A stretch of DNA of 64,000 nucleotides from BAIKAL-G1 sp943370385 (GTDB lineage Bacteria > Cyanobacteriota > Cyanobacteriia > PCC-6307 > Cyanobiaceae), in contig CALRQT020000008.1 in assembly GCA_943370385.1 (NCBI GenBank), positions 89,332-153,331 of the forward strand. Reading direction: 5' to 3'. Shown here one piece after another: positions 44,685 through 55,300 of the stretch (the stretch's first letter is position 1; every line of letters starts with the position of its first letter). The translations under genes and the position numbers were made by a program. The notes under the pieces are model-generated. The model did no database searches and was not told the origin of the DNA. It worked only from the letters and a program-made list of their open reading frames with translations.

Positions 44685-45851
44685 TCAGCTCCGGATCTGA
44701 ACCGGCATCACCAGGTAGGTGAAGCCAGGCTCACCCACGGGCACCAGGATCACCGGCGTGGTGGGGGCATTGCAATGGAGCTCCACCTGGTCAGCGGCGA
44801 TCGCTTTCAAACCATCGATCAGGTAACGCACGTTGAAGGCAATTTGGATCGCCTCGCCACTCACCACCGCCGCCAGGCTCTCGGAACCACTGCCCACGTC
44901 CTGGGCGTCGGCACTGATCAACAACTGGCCGGCCAGGGGATCACTGACGATCTTGACGACGTTGTTGTGTTGATCGGCCAGCACCGCCACCCGCTCCAGG
45001 GCGGCGATCAGGGCCCGGCGATCCACCTGCAGCTGGCGACTGAAGCTGTCTGGGATCAACTGGCGGTAGTTGGGGTAGGTGCCATCGAGGCTGCGACTCG
45101 TGAGCACCTGATCCGACCAGAGGAACACCACCTGGCCCCGATCGCAGAACAGGCTCACCGGTTCGCCCGACTGGCGGGCCGAGAGCAGGCGCTCCAGTTC
45201 CCGCAGGGAGCGGGCCGGCACGGTGACGTCCACCGAGTTGGCGTCGGTGCCAGCGGAAGCACCCCCAGGCGCGCCCTGTTCGGGCAGGGCGTGGTTGAGC
45301 TTGAGCACGGCCAGGCGATGGCCATCGGTAGCGGCGCATTCCAGGCCCTGGCCGTCTAGGCCCAGGTGCACCCCAGTGAGAATCTGCTTGGCCTCATCGC
45401 TGCTGCTGGCAAACAGGGTGGCCCGCAAGCCCTTCACCAGCACCTGGGGATCCAATCGGATCGGTTCACCGCTCTGGACCAGGGGCAGGTCGGGGAAATC
45501 GTCCGCCGGCATGCCCCGCATCTGGTAGGTGCCCGAGCTGCTGGTCAGATCCACCTGCTCGCTGCCTTCGTCGCTGCTGAGGGTGATCGGGCTATCGGCA
45601 GAAAGGCGCGACACGATCTCGCCAAACATCTTGGCGGGCAGGGTGATGGCGCCACTGGTCTCAACGGCGGCGGCCAGACTGGTCTGGATGCCAAGGCTGA
45701 GATCAAAGCCGGTGAGGCTGAGCCGGCCCGTGCCGGCGTCGGCCGTGAGCAACACATTGGCCAGGACCGGATGGGTCGGGCGACTGGCTACGGCGCGGCT
45801 GACCAGTTGCAGGCTGGCGCTGAGTTCGGCCTGGGAGCAAACCAGCTTCAT
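44685..45851 (-). CDS. dnaN: DNA polymerase III beta subunit (sliding clamp)
   Basis: DnaN is the ring that tethers the replicative polymerase to DNA. The 388-aa product starts MKLVCSQAELSASLQLVSRA, has three clamp domains, and ends GEPGFTYLVMPVQIRS, the conserved C-terminus with YLVMPV that forms part of the clamp-binding pocket. The ATG at 45851 was chosen over 45902 because the extra 17 residues are not clamp-like. It is the origin-proximal gene, transcribed away from the candidate origin. Confidence 0.95.
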   Translation of the reverse strand: MKLVCSQAELSASLQLVSRAVASRPTHPVLANVLLTADAGTGRLSLTGFDLSLGIQTSLAAAVETSGAITLPAKMFGEIVSRLSADSPITLSSDEGSEQVDLTSSSGTYQMRGMPADDFPDLPLVQSGEPIRLDPQVLVKGLRATLFASSSDEAKQILTGVHLGLDGQGLECAATDGHRLAVLKLNHALPEQGAPGGASAGTDANSVDVTVPARSLRELERLLSARQSGEPVSLFCDRGQVVFLWSDQVLTSRSLDGTYPNYRQLIPDSFSRQLQVDRRALIAALERVAVLADQHNNVVKIVSDPLAGQLLISADAQDVGSGSESLAAVVSGEAIQIAFNVRYLIDGLKAIAADQVELHCNAPTTPVILVPVGEPGFTYLVMPVQIRS

Positions 45852-45983
45852 GGGCCAGCGCAAGGGGACCCCCACGCTTCCACAGGGCCGGCCTAAGCGC
45901 AACGGTCCGGCTTGTCGGCTTCCCGTCCCTTCTTCTGATTAATGGATTGATCTCTTAAACAAAGAAGCAATCCAGTAGCAGTA

Positions 45984-46118
45984 GGGGCTGGGGAAAACAG
46001 GGAAAACCTCAATAAGCCTGATAGCTACTACGGTTTTACCAATTCAGGACAGGGAAAAGCAATTCCCATCATCGTAAAAACAACCGTTTTCCACTTTTTC
46101 CCGGGGCTGGGGAAAACA
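45984..46118. repeat. 16-bp exact direct repeat in the candidate origin
   Basis: GGGGCTGGGGAAAACA is found at 45984-45999 and again at 46103-46118, in the same orientation and 119 bp apart. Both copies contain a near-match to a DnaA box on the minus strand. Confidence 0.9.
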
Positions 46119-46224
46119 ATGACCCATGGGGGAGATTGTTCTTCCGTTTTTTTCCCAGGTTCGGCCCGGCCCAATCCCCAGCCTTTCCATCGGCCGGTTC
46201 CCCAGTTGGTTAGGCCAAAAGTCA

Positions 46225-46253
46225 CAAAAAAGGGCTCACCCTTCGGTGAGCCC
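46225..46253 (-). terminator. Rho-independent terminator of thrC
   Basis: On the minus strand the stem GGGCTCACC / GGTGAGCCC closes the loop GAAG and is followed by TTTTTTG. It is about 180 bases after the thrC stop and separates thrC transcription from the candidate origin. Confidence 0.85.
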
Positions 46254-46435
46254 AATCAAGCCCCCATGGCGTTGAACCGTTTTCCAGCCGGATCGCCCCC
46301 ATAGCGGGTCTGTTGGAGCCTGCGCTAGGGGTGTTGCCCCCCCTTTGGGAGGGGCGGTTTCAGACAGGCCTGGCTTAACGCCCGGGGCACCAGGCTGGGG
46401 CGAAGGGTTGGTTGTCGGTGTCGATGGGCCCGAAC

Positions 46436-47494
46436 TCAGAAGCCGAGCACCTGGGCCACCGTGGCGGTGTTGGGCTCGATACCGGTGTGGAATTTCGAGT
46501 CGTTGTTTTCGATCGCCGTATCGGGGTCCTTGAGGCCGTTGCCCGTGAGCACGCAAACCACCGTGGCGCCAAACGGCACTTCCTCGCGGCGCTTGATCAA
46601 ACCGGCCACGGAAGCGGCGCTGGCCGGTTCACAGAAGACCCCTTCGCCACTGCCGAGCAGCTTGTAGGCCTCGATGATCTCGGCGTCGGTCACGGCCATA
46701 AAGGCGCCCTGGCTTTCGCCCTGGGCTTTCAGGGCGTTCTCCTTGTTCACCGGGTTGCCGATGCGGATCGCCGTGGCGATCGTGTCGGGCTGCTCCACGG
46801 TGTGGCCGAGCACCATGGGTGCTGCCCCGGCGGCCTGGAAGCCCATCATGCGCGGCAGGGTGCGGCTGCGGCCAGCGGCTTTGTATTCCTTGAACCCCAT
46901 CCAGTAGGCGCTGATGTTGCCGGCATTGCCCACGGGGATGCAGAGCCAATCCGGCGCATCTCCTAGGGCATCCACCACTTCAAAGGCGGCGGTTTTCTGG
47001 CCCTGGAGCCGGAAGGGGTTGAGCGAGTTCACCAGGGTGATCGGGTAGGTGTCCGCCACCTCGCGCACGATCGCCAGGGCCCGGTCGAAGTTGCCCTTCA
47101 CGGCCAACACTTCGGCGCCGTAGAGCAGGGCCTGGGCCAGCTTGCCCTGGGCCACGTAGCCATCGGGAATCAGCACAAAGGCCCGCATGCCGGCCCGGCG
47201 GGCATAGGCCGCCGCCGAAGCGGAGGTGTTGCCGGTGCTGGCGCAGATCACGGCCTCAGAGCCGGCTTCGCGGGCCTTGCTGATCGCCATGGTCATGCCC
47301 CGGTCCTTGAAGGAACCGGTGGGATTAAGACCGTCGTACTTGAGGAACACCTTTACGCCCCGGCCGATCCGCTCCGAGATCACGGGCGCCGGGATCAGGG
47401 GGGTTGCCCCCTCGCGCAGGGTGATCACCGGCGTGGCTGCCGAAACCGGCAGCCAGGACCGGTAGGCCTCGATTAGGCCTGGCCAGTCCTGCAT
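46436..47494 (-). CDS. thrC: Threonine synthase
   Basis: ThrC converts O-phosphohomoserine to threonine with pyridoxal phosphate. The 352-aa product has the PLP Lys in NPTGSFKDRGMTMA, ICASTGNTSASAAAYA, and CIPVGNAGNISAYWMG for the phosphate-binding loop. The ATG at 47494 (MQDWPGLIEAYR) is preferred; a GTG at 47539 would add 15 residues. The gene is single between two terminators. Confidence 0.93.
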   Translation of the reverse strand: MQDWPGLIEAYRSWLPVSAATPVITLREGATPLIPAPVISERIGRGVKVFLKYDGLNPTGSFKDRGMTMAISKAREAGSEAVICASTGNTSASAAAYARRAGMRAFVLIPDGYVAQGKLAQALLYGAEVLAVKGNFDRALAIVREVADTYPITLVNSLNPFRLQGQKTAAFEVVDALGDAPDWLCIPVGNAGNISAYWMGFKEYKAAGRSRTLPRMMGFQAAGAAPMVLGHTVEQPDTIATAIRIGNPVNKENALKAQGESQGAFMAVTDAEIIEAYKLLGSGEGVFCEPASAASVAGLIKRREEVPFGATVVCVLTGNGLKDPDTAIENNDSKFHTGIEPNTATVAQVLGF

Positions 47495-47581
47495 CACCGG
47501 CTTGGAACCCAGGCGCCGGAGGGCGGACAGCAGAGGCACGGGCAGCGAAGGGAGGGTTGGGATGAATCTACGGCTCAGGCC

Positions 47582-47607
47582 AAAAGCCCTGAGGGCAAGG
47601 GCTTTTT
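47582..47607 (-). terminator. Terminator of the DUF1400 gene
   Basis: AAAAGCCCT / AGGGCTTTT form a 9-bp stem with a 7-base loop. It has U-rich ends on both strands and so could work in both directions. It lies about 55 bases past the stop of the 47661-48302 gene. Confidence 0.75.
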
Positions 47608-47660
47608 AGCCGGTTTGATCCCCAAGGGAGTTCCTGGGGTAGGGGATGGTCCCCCCAAGC

Positions 47661-48302
47661 TCATTTGCTGCTGCTCGTTTCGCCCTTGAGACCATCTAGG
47701 GGGGCATTCGAGAAGAAATTGACCAGATCGGCGATGGAGCTGGCCTTGCTGGCGATGGCCATCAGGGCCGGAATACTCACCTCCATCTCGCTGGTGGGGT
47801 AGGCCTTGAGGAAGCTGATCGCCGAAAGGCTGCCCTTGCTGTTGTCTAGGCCCAGGATCACGCCGGCCTTCAGGGCGGGCACGCCATAGGCCTTGGCCTT
47901 GAGCGGGAAAACGATCTGGGCCACCCTTGCCAGGATCGCTTCGCCGATCCGGGTGTTGAGCAGCCGGCTGGTGAGCACGATCGGCAGGGTTAGTTGCTGG
48001 TTGAGCAGCTTGGCCACATCGGCCGGTTTCTGTTTGCTGAGGGTGATCACATCGGCGAGCAAGCCCCTGGCCTGGCCGGTTTGGGCCAGGCTTTCGAGAT
48101 CCGCCACCGAGATCGAGCGCATGAAGGCGCCACTCACGAACACCACATTGGTGGCCGCCTGGGCGGCGGGCATGGAGGTGAAGAGGCCCAGGCCCAGCAG
48201 GGCAGCGGCAATTTGAAGTCGTTTGCGGCCCCTTTGACGGGGCTGGGTGGCGTTATGGCGGCGGCTGATCCGGCCCGTAAGCCTCGGCAAAACCTGGGTC
48301 AA
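47661..48302 (-). CDS. Exported DUF1400 (alpha/beta-hydrolase-associated) protein
   Basis: This 213-aa protein has a basic N-terminus and signal peptide (IAAALLGLGLFTSMPAAQA, cleavage near residue 50). The mature part has VVFVSGAFMRSISVADLESLA and the rest of a DUF1400 domain. In many cyanobacterial proteins DUF1400 precedes an alpha/beta hydrolase, but no catalytic GxSxG follows here, so it stands alone. The start is TTG. Function unknown; likely periplasmic. Confidence 0.78.
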   Translation of the reverse strand: MTQVLPRLTGRISRRHNATQPRQRGRKRLQIAAALLGLGLFTSMPAAQAATNVVFVSGAFMRSISVADLESLAQTGQARGLLADVITLSKQKPADVAKLLNQQLTLPIVLTSRLLNTRIGEAILARVAQIVFPLKAKAYGVPALKAGVILGLDNSKGSLSAISFLKAYPTSEMEVSIPALMAIASKASSIADLVNFFSNAPLDGLKGETSSSK

Positions 48303-48334
48303 AACCTGATTACCTAAGGGTGTTGCCAGGGATT

Positions 48335-50491
48335 TTAGGCTCCGCCAGCGGCGGCCATGCCCATGGCCCGGCGGTTCGACGGGGAGACCAGCACATCGCG
48401 CAGCAACCGCACCACGCCCCGTTCGGCCAGGCCCCGGGCCAGGTCCAGGCCCATCTGGCGCAGGTCCGGTTCCTGCATGAGGCGCGGCAGGCGCTTGAGC
48501 AGCAGTTGGGGCTCAAAGCCTGGCAATTGCTGCAGGATCACCACCAGCCGTTGGATCGGCTCGAGGGAGAGCAGCTCCACATCACTGGTGCTGATCGGAT
48601 CGCGGTCGCGCAGGCCGGGGGGTTGGAGCCGTTTCGGCAGCCGTTGGCTGAGCCGCAGGGCCGCCTGCCAGCCCAGGGCATCCATCTGGTTGACCAGGCC
48701 ATCCACCAATTGCTGGCGCAGCAGGCCGGCATGGGGAGAGAACAGAAAATCCAGCACCTGATCCAGCAGGCCATCGAGATCGAGCTCGGCACCTGAGGCG
48801 GCACTGGTGATCAGGTTGTCGAGCCGTTGCCAGCGGAAGATTTCGCCATCGAAAAGCATTTCCCGCAGGCTGTCGCGCAGCTGGGGATCGGGATCTTCCA
48901 TCAGGCGCCGGGCGAAATAGGGATAGGCGGCCCCAAGGATCTTGAAGTTGGGATCCACGCTCAAGGCAATGCCTTCCAGGGTTACCAGGGAGCGGATGAT
49001 CAGGGCGTAATAGGGGGGAACGCGGAACGGGAAGCGATACATCACGCCGGATAGGTCGTCGGTGACGGCCTTGAAATCCATGCGGCTCACACCCATCTCC
49101 AGGGCCTGGCTGAACACACTTTCAAAGGCAGGAACAATCGGTTCCAGATTCACGTCGTTAGCGAGGAATCCCAGGCTGACAAAGTCTTTAGAAAGAGCTG
49201 GAAAATTGCGATTGACGAGGTGCACCACAGCCTGGATTAGGCCGGTGCGGGCTTCGCGGCTCACCTCACTCATCATGCCGAAATCCAGGTAGGCCAACCG
49301 GCCATCGGCCAGGGCCAGCAGGTTGCCGGGATGGGGATCGGCATGGAAGAAACCGTGTTCGAGCAGCTGTTGCAGGCTGCAATTCACGCCCACCTGCACC
49401 ATGTCATCGGGATCCATGCCGATGGCCCGAACCGCTTCGAGGTTGGTGAGTTTGACCCCATCAATCCACTCCATGGTCAGCACGCGGCGGCTGGTGGCCT
49501 GGTGGTAGATCGCCGGCACGGCAATGCGCTTGTTATGCCGATGGAGGGCGGCAAATTGTTCGGCGTTGGCGGCTTCGTTGAGGTAATCCATCTCTTCGAA
49601 GACCCGTTTACCCAGTTCGTCGATCAGGGCGACAAGATCACTGCGAATCAGGCCAATATTCTGGTTGAGCCAAGCGGCGATATTGCGAACAATATAAAGA
49701 TCCAGGGTGATCTGTTCCCGCAGGCCAGGCCGTTGCACCTTGACGGCCACCTTTTCGCCGCTGAGCAGCACGCCCCGATGGACCTGGCCGAGGGAGGCGG
49801 CCGAAATCGGTTCCCGTTCCAGTTGGGCATAGATCTGGTCCACGGGAGCGCCCAGGTCCTCCTCGATGCAGGCCATGGCCAGGCCGCTGTCGAAGCCGGG
49901 AAGTTGGTCCTGCAGTTGGGCCAGTTCCTCGAGCAATAGGGGCGGAATGATGTCGGGCCGGGTTGAGAGGGCCTGGCCGGCCTTAATGAAGGCTGGACCC
50001 AAATCGGCCAGCAGTTCGGCGCATTGGCGCGCCCGCTGGCGGCCCCGGTCCCGGTCCTTCAGTTGGCCCGTAAACCAGTCAAAGCCCACGCCGAGCAGAT
50101 AGAGGCCGATCGGCACCAGGGTTTGCCAAAGGCGCCGGATCAGCCGCTGGGGGTGGCCGGCGTAGATGCGGGTGATCGCCGCCGGGTCGTAGCTGAGCAG
50201 GCCAGAGGCTTCGATGAAATCCCCCAGGTCCTGGTTTTGGGCCAGGGGGGTGGCTTGGCGGGCGGCGGAGTTCAGGACCTGACCGTGGCTAGGGGGATCT
50301 CCGAGCGGTTCTTGGCTCGCCTGGCTGGGGTCCTCTGGTCCGTCCTTAGCCAGAAGCGTTCCCACCGGGTTCGGCGTGCTGTTCACCAACGTGTTGGGCT
50401 GCTCTAGTTCCGCCGGCTCTGGTTCAAGCGGTTCGCCCGTCACAGCCCGATGCATCGCGGCGACGGCGGCTTCAGCGGCGGTACGAACCAT
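48335..50491 (-). CDS. ABC1/UbiB-family atypical kinase
   Basis: This 718-aa protein has the ABC1 fold: the Ala-rich nucleotide loop AASLGQVHRGVL, VAVKVQRPGL, HADPHPGNLLAL (catalytic loop) and LDFGMMSEVS (metal loop), with the KxGQ motif as KAGQALSTRPDIIP. The first 115 residues are variable and Pro/Glu-rich; the C-terminal 180 are helical. Cyanobacterial members are linked to quinone or plastoquinone/tocopherol metabolism. It diverges from recN. Confidence 0.88.
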   Translation of the reverse strand: MVRTAAEAAVAAMHRAVTGEPLEPEPAELEQPNTLVNSTPNPVGTLLAKDGPEDPSQASQEPLGDPPSHGQVLNSAARQATPLAQNQDLGDFIEASGLLSYDPAAITRIYAGHPQRLIRRLWQTLVPIGLYLLGVGFDWFTGQLKDRDRGRQRARQCAELLADLGPAFIKAGQALSTRPDIIPPLLLEELAQLQDQLPGFDSGLAMACIEEDLGAPVDQIYAQLEREPISAASLGQVHRGVLLSGEKVAVKVQRPGLREQITLDLYIVRNIAAWLNQNIGLIRSDLVALIDELGKRVFEEMDYLNEAANAEQFAALHRHNKRIAVPAIYHQATSRRVLTMEWIDGVKLTNLEAVRAIGMDPDDMVQVGVNCSLQQLLEHGFFHADPHPGNLLALADGRLAYLDFGMMSEVSREARTGLIQAVVHLVNRNFPALSKDFVSLGFLANDVNLEPIVPAFESVFSQALEMGVSRMDFKAVTDDLSGVMYRFPFRVPPYYALIIRSLVTLEGIALSVDPNFKILGAAYPYFARRLMEDPDPQLRDSLREMLFDGEIFRWQRLDNLITSAASGAELDLDGLLDQVLDFLFSPHAGLLRQQLVDGLVNQMDALGWQAALRLSQRLPKRLQPPGLRDRDPISTSDVELLSLEPIQRLVVILQQLPGFEPQLLLKRLPRLMQEPDLRQMGLDLARGLAERGVVRLLRDVLVSPSNRRAMGMAAAGGA

Positions 50492-50589
50492 GGCAGCAAG
50501 GGGCGGCGATCCAGCGGGATGGAGATGGCCAGCCCCCTTCTAAACGAATCCCACAGCCGCTACGGTCGGCCCGATTGCCTGGGGCCGCT

Positions 50590-52278
50590 GTGCTGACGGG
50601 TCTGCGCCTTGAAAACATTGCCCTGATTGAGAGCTTGGAGCTCGGCTTCAGCGGTGGCTTCACGGTGCTCACCGGGGAAACCGGCGCTGGCAAGTCGATT
50701 TTGCTCGATGCCCTCGATGCTCTGCTGGGGGGCGCCCAGGGAGCGGCGGGCGCCAGGTTGTTGCGCCAGGGCCAGCAGCGGGGCCGCATCGAAGCCAGTT
50801 TCAGCGTGACGCCGCCCCTACAGAGCTGGCTAGAGCAGCAGCACTTTGAGCTGGAGGAGGACGACCTACTGCTCAGTCGCGAATGGCGTTTGCAGGAGGA
50901 GCGGCTCACCAGCCGGCACCGGCTCAATGGCGTGGTCGTCAGTCGCGCCCAGGTGCAGGAGCTCCGTCCCCTCCTGCTCGATCTCACCGTTCAGGGCCAG
51001 ACCCAGCAATTGGGCCGGCCCGGCCAACAGCGCCGCTGGCTCGATCGCTTTGGCGGCCCCGAGCTGGCCCAGGCCCTCGAGCCCGTGGCGCTGGCCTATC
51101 GCCACTGGAAACAGGCGGCCGCCACCCTGGAGACGGCCCGGCGCGATTGGCAGCAGCTGCAACAGGAACGGCAACAACAGGAGCAACTGCTGCTGGATCT
51201 CGAAGCCGCCCAATTGGACGATCCCCAGGAGCGTCAGGAGCTGGAGCTGGCCCAGGACCGGCTCGTGCACGGGGTGCGCCTACAGGAGGGGGTGATGACC
51301 CTGCTGGGTCGGCTGATTGAGGGGGCCGACCAGGCTCCCTCTGCCCTGGACCATCTCGCCGCCTGCGAACAGGAGTTGCAGCTGCTGGAGGCCATCGATC
51401 CCAGCCTGCTCGCCCTGCGCCAGGCCTGCACCGATGGCCTGGCCCAACTCCAGGACCTGGCCCGCGATCTCGATCGCTATGGCGCCAGCCTGGAGAGCGA
51501 TCCCGAAACCCTGGCCTCCCTGCAGGAGCGCATCGCCCAGCTGAAGACCCTGGAGCGGCGCCATGGCCAAGGCCTGGGCGAATTGATCGCCCGGCGTGAT
51601 GAGCTGCGCCAGCTCCTGGCCCCCGGCGGCGGAGAGGCGGCGCTCAGTGAGCTCGAAGCCCAGGAGCAGCAGAGCCGTGGTCGGCGGGATCGCTGCAACG
51701 GCCAGCTCAGTGCCGCCCGCCGCCTAGCGGCCACGGCCCTGGAGGGCCAGCTGATGGAGGCCCTGCGGCCCATGGGCCTGGCCAATGTGCGCTTTGCCGT
51801 GGCCATCAGTGCGGCGGCGGCCAGCGAGGAGGGCGCCGATGGGGTGCAGTTCCTGTTTTCAGCCAATCCGGGCCAACCCCTGGCTCCCCTGGCCGAGGTG
51901 GCCTCCGGCGGGGAGATGAGCCGCTTTCTCTTGGCCCTGAAAACCTGCCTGGCGGCGGCCGATCCCCACGTCACCCTGCTGTTTGATGAGATCGACAGTG
52001 GCGTCAGCGGCCGGGTGAGCGGCGCCATGGCGGCCCTGCTGCAGAAGTTGGCCCAACAGCGCCAGGTGTTCTGCGTCACCCACCAGCCCCTGGTGGCCGC
52101 CGCCGCCGAGCACCATTTTCTGGTGTCCAAATGGGTCGAAGCGGGCCAGACCCAAACGCGAGTGTCCCAACTGCGGGACACCCAGGCCCGCCAAAAGGAA
52201 CTGGCGGAACTGGCCGGGGGCGATTCCGGCGGGGCCCGCAGCTATGCGGCCAGCCTGCTCGCCAGCCCCCCGGGCTGA
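50590..52278 (+). CDS. recN: DNA repair protein RecN
   Basis: RecN is an SMC-like ATPase for double-strand-break repair. The 562-aa product has Walker A GETGAGKSILLDAL near residue 33, a central coiled coil of about 250 residues rich in Gln, Glu and Leu, the ABC signature VASGGEMSRFLLALK and Walker B TLLFDEIDSGVSG. The GTG at 50590 gives LTGLRLENIALIESL, the usual beginning; TTG at 50575 is an alternative. The stop lies 85 bp before the uvrA ATG. Confidence 0.94.
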   Translation: MLTGLRLENIALIESLELGFSGGFTVLTGETGAGKSILLDALDALLGGAQGAAGARLLRQGQQRGRIEASFSVTPPLQSWLEQQHFELEEDDLLLSREWRLQEERLTSRHRLNGVVVSRAQVQELRPLLLDLTVQGQTQQLGRPGQQRRWLDRFGGPELAQALEPVALAYRHWKQAAATLETARRDWQQLQQERQQQEQLLLDLEAAQLDDPQERQELELAQDRLVHGVRLQEGVMTLLGRLIEGADQAPSALDHLAACEQELQLLEAIDPSLLALRQACTDGLAQLQDLARDLDRYGASLESDPETLASLQERIAQLKTLERRHGQGLGELIARRDELRQLLAPGGGEAALSELEAQEQQSRGRRDRCNGQLSAARRLAATALEGQLMEALRPMGLANVRFAVAISAAAASEEGADGVQFLFSANPGQPLAPLAEVASGGEMSRFLLALKTCLAAADPHVTLLFDEIDSGVSGRVSGAMAALLQKLAQQRQVFCVTHQPLVAAAAEHHFLVSKWVEAGQTQTRVSQLRDTQARQKELAELAGGDSGGARSYAASLLASPPG

Positions 52279-52335
52279 ACCTCAGCGGCGCCGGGACTCC
52301 GCCCGGGCGGACCCAACCGGGCCCCGGGTCCCACC

Positions 52336-52341
52336 TAGAAT
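52336..52341 (+). promoter_or_regulatory. Possible -10 element of uvrA
   Basis: TAGAAT lies 22 bases before the uvrA ATG and matches five of six -10 positions. No SOS-box (CTG-N10-CAG or RGTACNNNDGTWCB) was recognised around it, so LexA control is not supported by the sequence. Confidence 0.4.
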
Positions 52342-52363
52342 CGCCCCTTATCGGATCCCGTGG

Positions 52364-55300
52364 ATGGCTCGCGCGAGCGCCAGTTCTGATCGGCCTGCCA
52401 CCAGCTCCGCCGCGCCAGCCCGCACCATCAACGAGAAGGCGGCCCAGTTGAGTGCCAGCCGCCTGCTCAATGGCGGCAGCCTGGAGGACGTGATCCGGGT
52501 GCGGGGCGCCCGCCAGCACAACCTCAAAAACGTTGACCTGACGATTCCGCGCAATCGCCTGGTGGTGTTTACCGGGGTCAGTGGCAGCGGCAAAAGCTCC
52601 CTCGCCTTTGACACGATCTTTGCCGAGGGCCAGCGCCGCTACGTCGAGAGCCTCTCGGCCTATGCGCGCCAGTTTCTGGGCCAGGTGGATAAGCCCGATG
52701 TGGATGCGATTGAGGGGCTTTCACCCGCCATCTCGATCGATCAGAAATCCACCAGCCATAACCCCCGCTCCACCGTTGGCACGGTGACGGAAATACAGGA
52801 TTATTTGCGGCTTCTCTATGGCCGCGCCGGCGAACCCCATTGCCCCCAATGTGACCGCTCGATCCGCCCCCAAACCATCGATGAGATGGTGGACCAGATC
52901 AGTGCTTTGCCTGAAGGTACCCGCTATCAACTGCTGGCGCCGGTGGTGCGCGGCAAGAAGGGCACCCATGTGAAATTACTGGGCGGTCTGGTGGCGGAGG
53001 GTTTTGCCCGGGTGCGCATCAATGGCGAAGTGCGCGAACTCGCCGACAACATCGAACTCGATAAGAACCACGCCCACCACATTGAGGTGGTGGTGGACCG
53101 GTTGGTGGCCCGTGAAGGCATCCAGGAACGGCTCACCGATTCCCTGCGCACGGCCCTAAAACGCGGGGATGGCCTGGCTTTGGTGGAGGTGGTGCCCAAG
53201 GCCGACCAGCCCCTGCCCGAGGGGCTGGAGCGGGAACGGCTCTATTCGGAAAACTTCGCCTGTCCGGTTCATGGTGCCGTGATGGAGGAACTGTCGCCCA
53301 GGCTGTTCTCCTTCAACAGCCCCTATGGAGCCTGCCCCGATTGCCATGGCATCGGCCACCTGCGTAAGTTCACGCTGGAGCGGGTGGTGCCCGATCCAAC
53401 GCTGCCCGTGTATGCGGCGATTGCCCCTTGGAGTGATAAGGATAATTCCTATTACTTCTCAATGATTTATAGTGTGGGCGAAGCCTTTGGCTTTGAAATT
53501 AAGCTTCCCTGGAACCAACTCACAACCGAACAGCGGGATATTTTGCTGCATGGCAGCACCGAAGAGATCGCCATCCAGGCCGATAGTCGCTACCGCAAGG
53601 GTCAGGCCTACATGCGCCCGTTTGAGGGCATTTTGCCGATCCTGGAGCGGCAACTGCGCGATGCCAGTGGCGAAGCCGTTCGCCAAAAATTAGAGAAGTT
53701 CCTGGAGATGGTGCCCTGCGCCACCTGTAAGGGTTTGCGGTTGCGCCCCGAGGCCCTGGCCGTGAAGGTGGGCCCCTATGGGATCCATGAACTCACGGCC
53801 GTGAGTGTGGGCGAAAGTCTGCTGCGGATCGAGGCCTTGATGGGGGTGGGGGCCAGCGAAGGGGCCGATCCCCTGATCACGCCCCGCCAGATCCAGATTG
53901 GTGATCTGGTGTTGCGCGAGGTGCGCATGCGCCTCAAGTTTCTGCTCGATGTGGGCCTCGATTACCTGAGCCTGGATCGCCCCGCCATGACCCTCTCCGG
54001 TGGCGAGGCCCAGCGGATTCGCCTGGCTACCCAAATTGGCGCGGGTCTCACGGGTGTGTTGTATGTGCTCGATGAACCGAGCATCGGCCTGCACCAACGC
54101 GATAACGATCGCCTGCTGGCCACCCTGTTCAAGCTGCGGGATCTCGGCAACACCCTGATCGTGGTCGAGCACGACGAAGACACAATCCGGGCCGCTGATT
54201 ATGTGGTGGACATCGGTCCTGGCGCCGGCGTCCATGGCGGCCACATCGTGGCCCAAGGTTCCTTAGAAAACCTGCTGACGGCAGAGGAGTCGTTAACGGG
54301 CGCCTATCTGAGCGGCCGTTTGTCGATTCCTACCCCTGCCCAGCGCCGCAGCAGTGGCAGTCGGCGCATCAGTTTGGTGAATTGCCAGCGCAACAATCTC
54401 AACGGCTTCGATGTGGACATTCCCCTCGGACGCTTGGTGTGCGTGACCGGCGTGAGTGGCAGTGGCAAGAGCACCCTGGTGAATGAGCTGCTCCATCCAG
54501 CCCTGGAGCACAAGTTGGGCATGAAGGTGCCCTTCCCGGCGGGCCTGGATGAACTCAAGGGCATCAAGGCGATCGACAAGGTGATCGTGATTGACCAATC
54601 CCCGATCGGTCGTACACCCCGCTCCAACCCGGCCACCTACACGGGCGCCTTCGATCCGATTCGCCAGGTGTTTGCGGCCACGGTGGAGGCCAAGGCCCGC
54701 GGCTACCAGGTGGGCCAGTTCAGTTTCAACGTGAAGGGCGGTAGGTGCGAGGCCTGCAGCGGCCAGGGCGTGAACGTGATTGAGATGAATTTCCTGCCCG
54801 ATGTCTATGTGCAATGCGACGTGTGTAAGGGTGCTCGCTACAACCGTGAAACCCTGCAGGTGACCTATCGCGGCCACAACATTGCTGAAGTGCTGGAGAT
54901 GACGGTGGAGCAGGCCGCCGAGGTGTTCTCCGCCATTCCCCAGGCGGCGGATCGCCTGCGCACCCTGGTGGATGTGGGCCTGGGCTACGTCAAACTCGGC
55001 CAACCCGCCCCCACCCTCTCCGGCGGTGAAGCCCAACGGGTGAAGCTGGCCACGGAACTCTCGAAGCGGGCCACCGGCAAGACCCTCTATCTCATCGATG
55101 AACCCACCACGGGCTTAAGTTTCTACGACGTCCATAAATTGATGGATGTGATGCAGCGGTTGGTGGATAAGGGCAACTCGATCTTGGTGATCGAGCACAA
55201 CCTCGATGTGATCCGCTGCGGCGACTGGGTGATCGACCTAGGACCCGAAGGCGGCGACAAGGGCGGCGAGATCGTCGTGGCGGGCACGCCTGAGGAGGTG

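Larger units (their letters stand above)
45852..46435. other. Candidate replication origin (oriC) next to dnaN
   Basis: This 584-base non-coding interval is AT-richer than the flanks, above all at 45931-46160. GGGGCTGGGGAAAACA occurs exactly twice (45984-45999 and 46103-46118); on the minus strand each contains TTTTCCCCA, one base from the DnaA-box form TTTTCCACA. TTTTCCACT is at 46087-46095, and further TTTTCC motifs lie at 45999-46007, 46051-46057, about 46150 and 46269. Position beside dnaN fits known cyanobacterial origins. Promoters for dnaN must also lie here. Confidence 0.6.
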
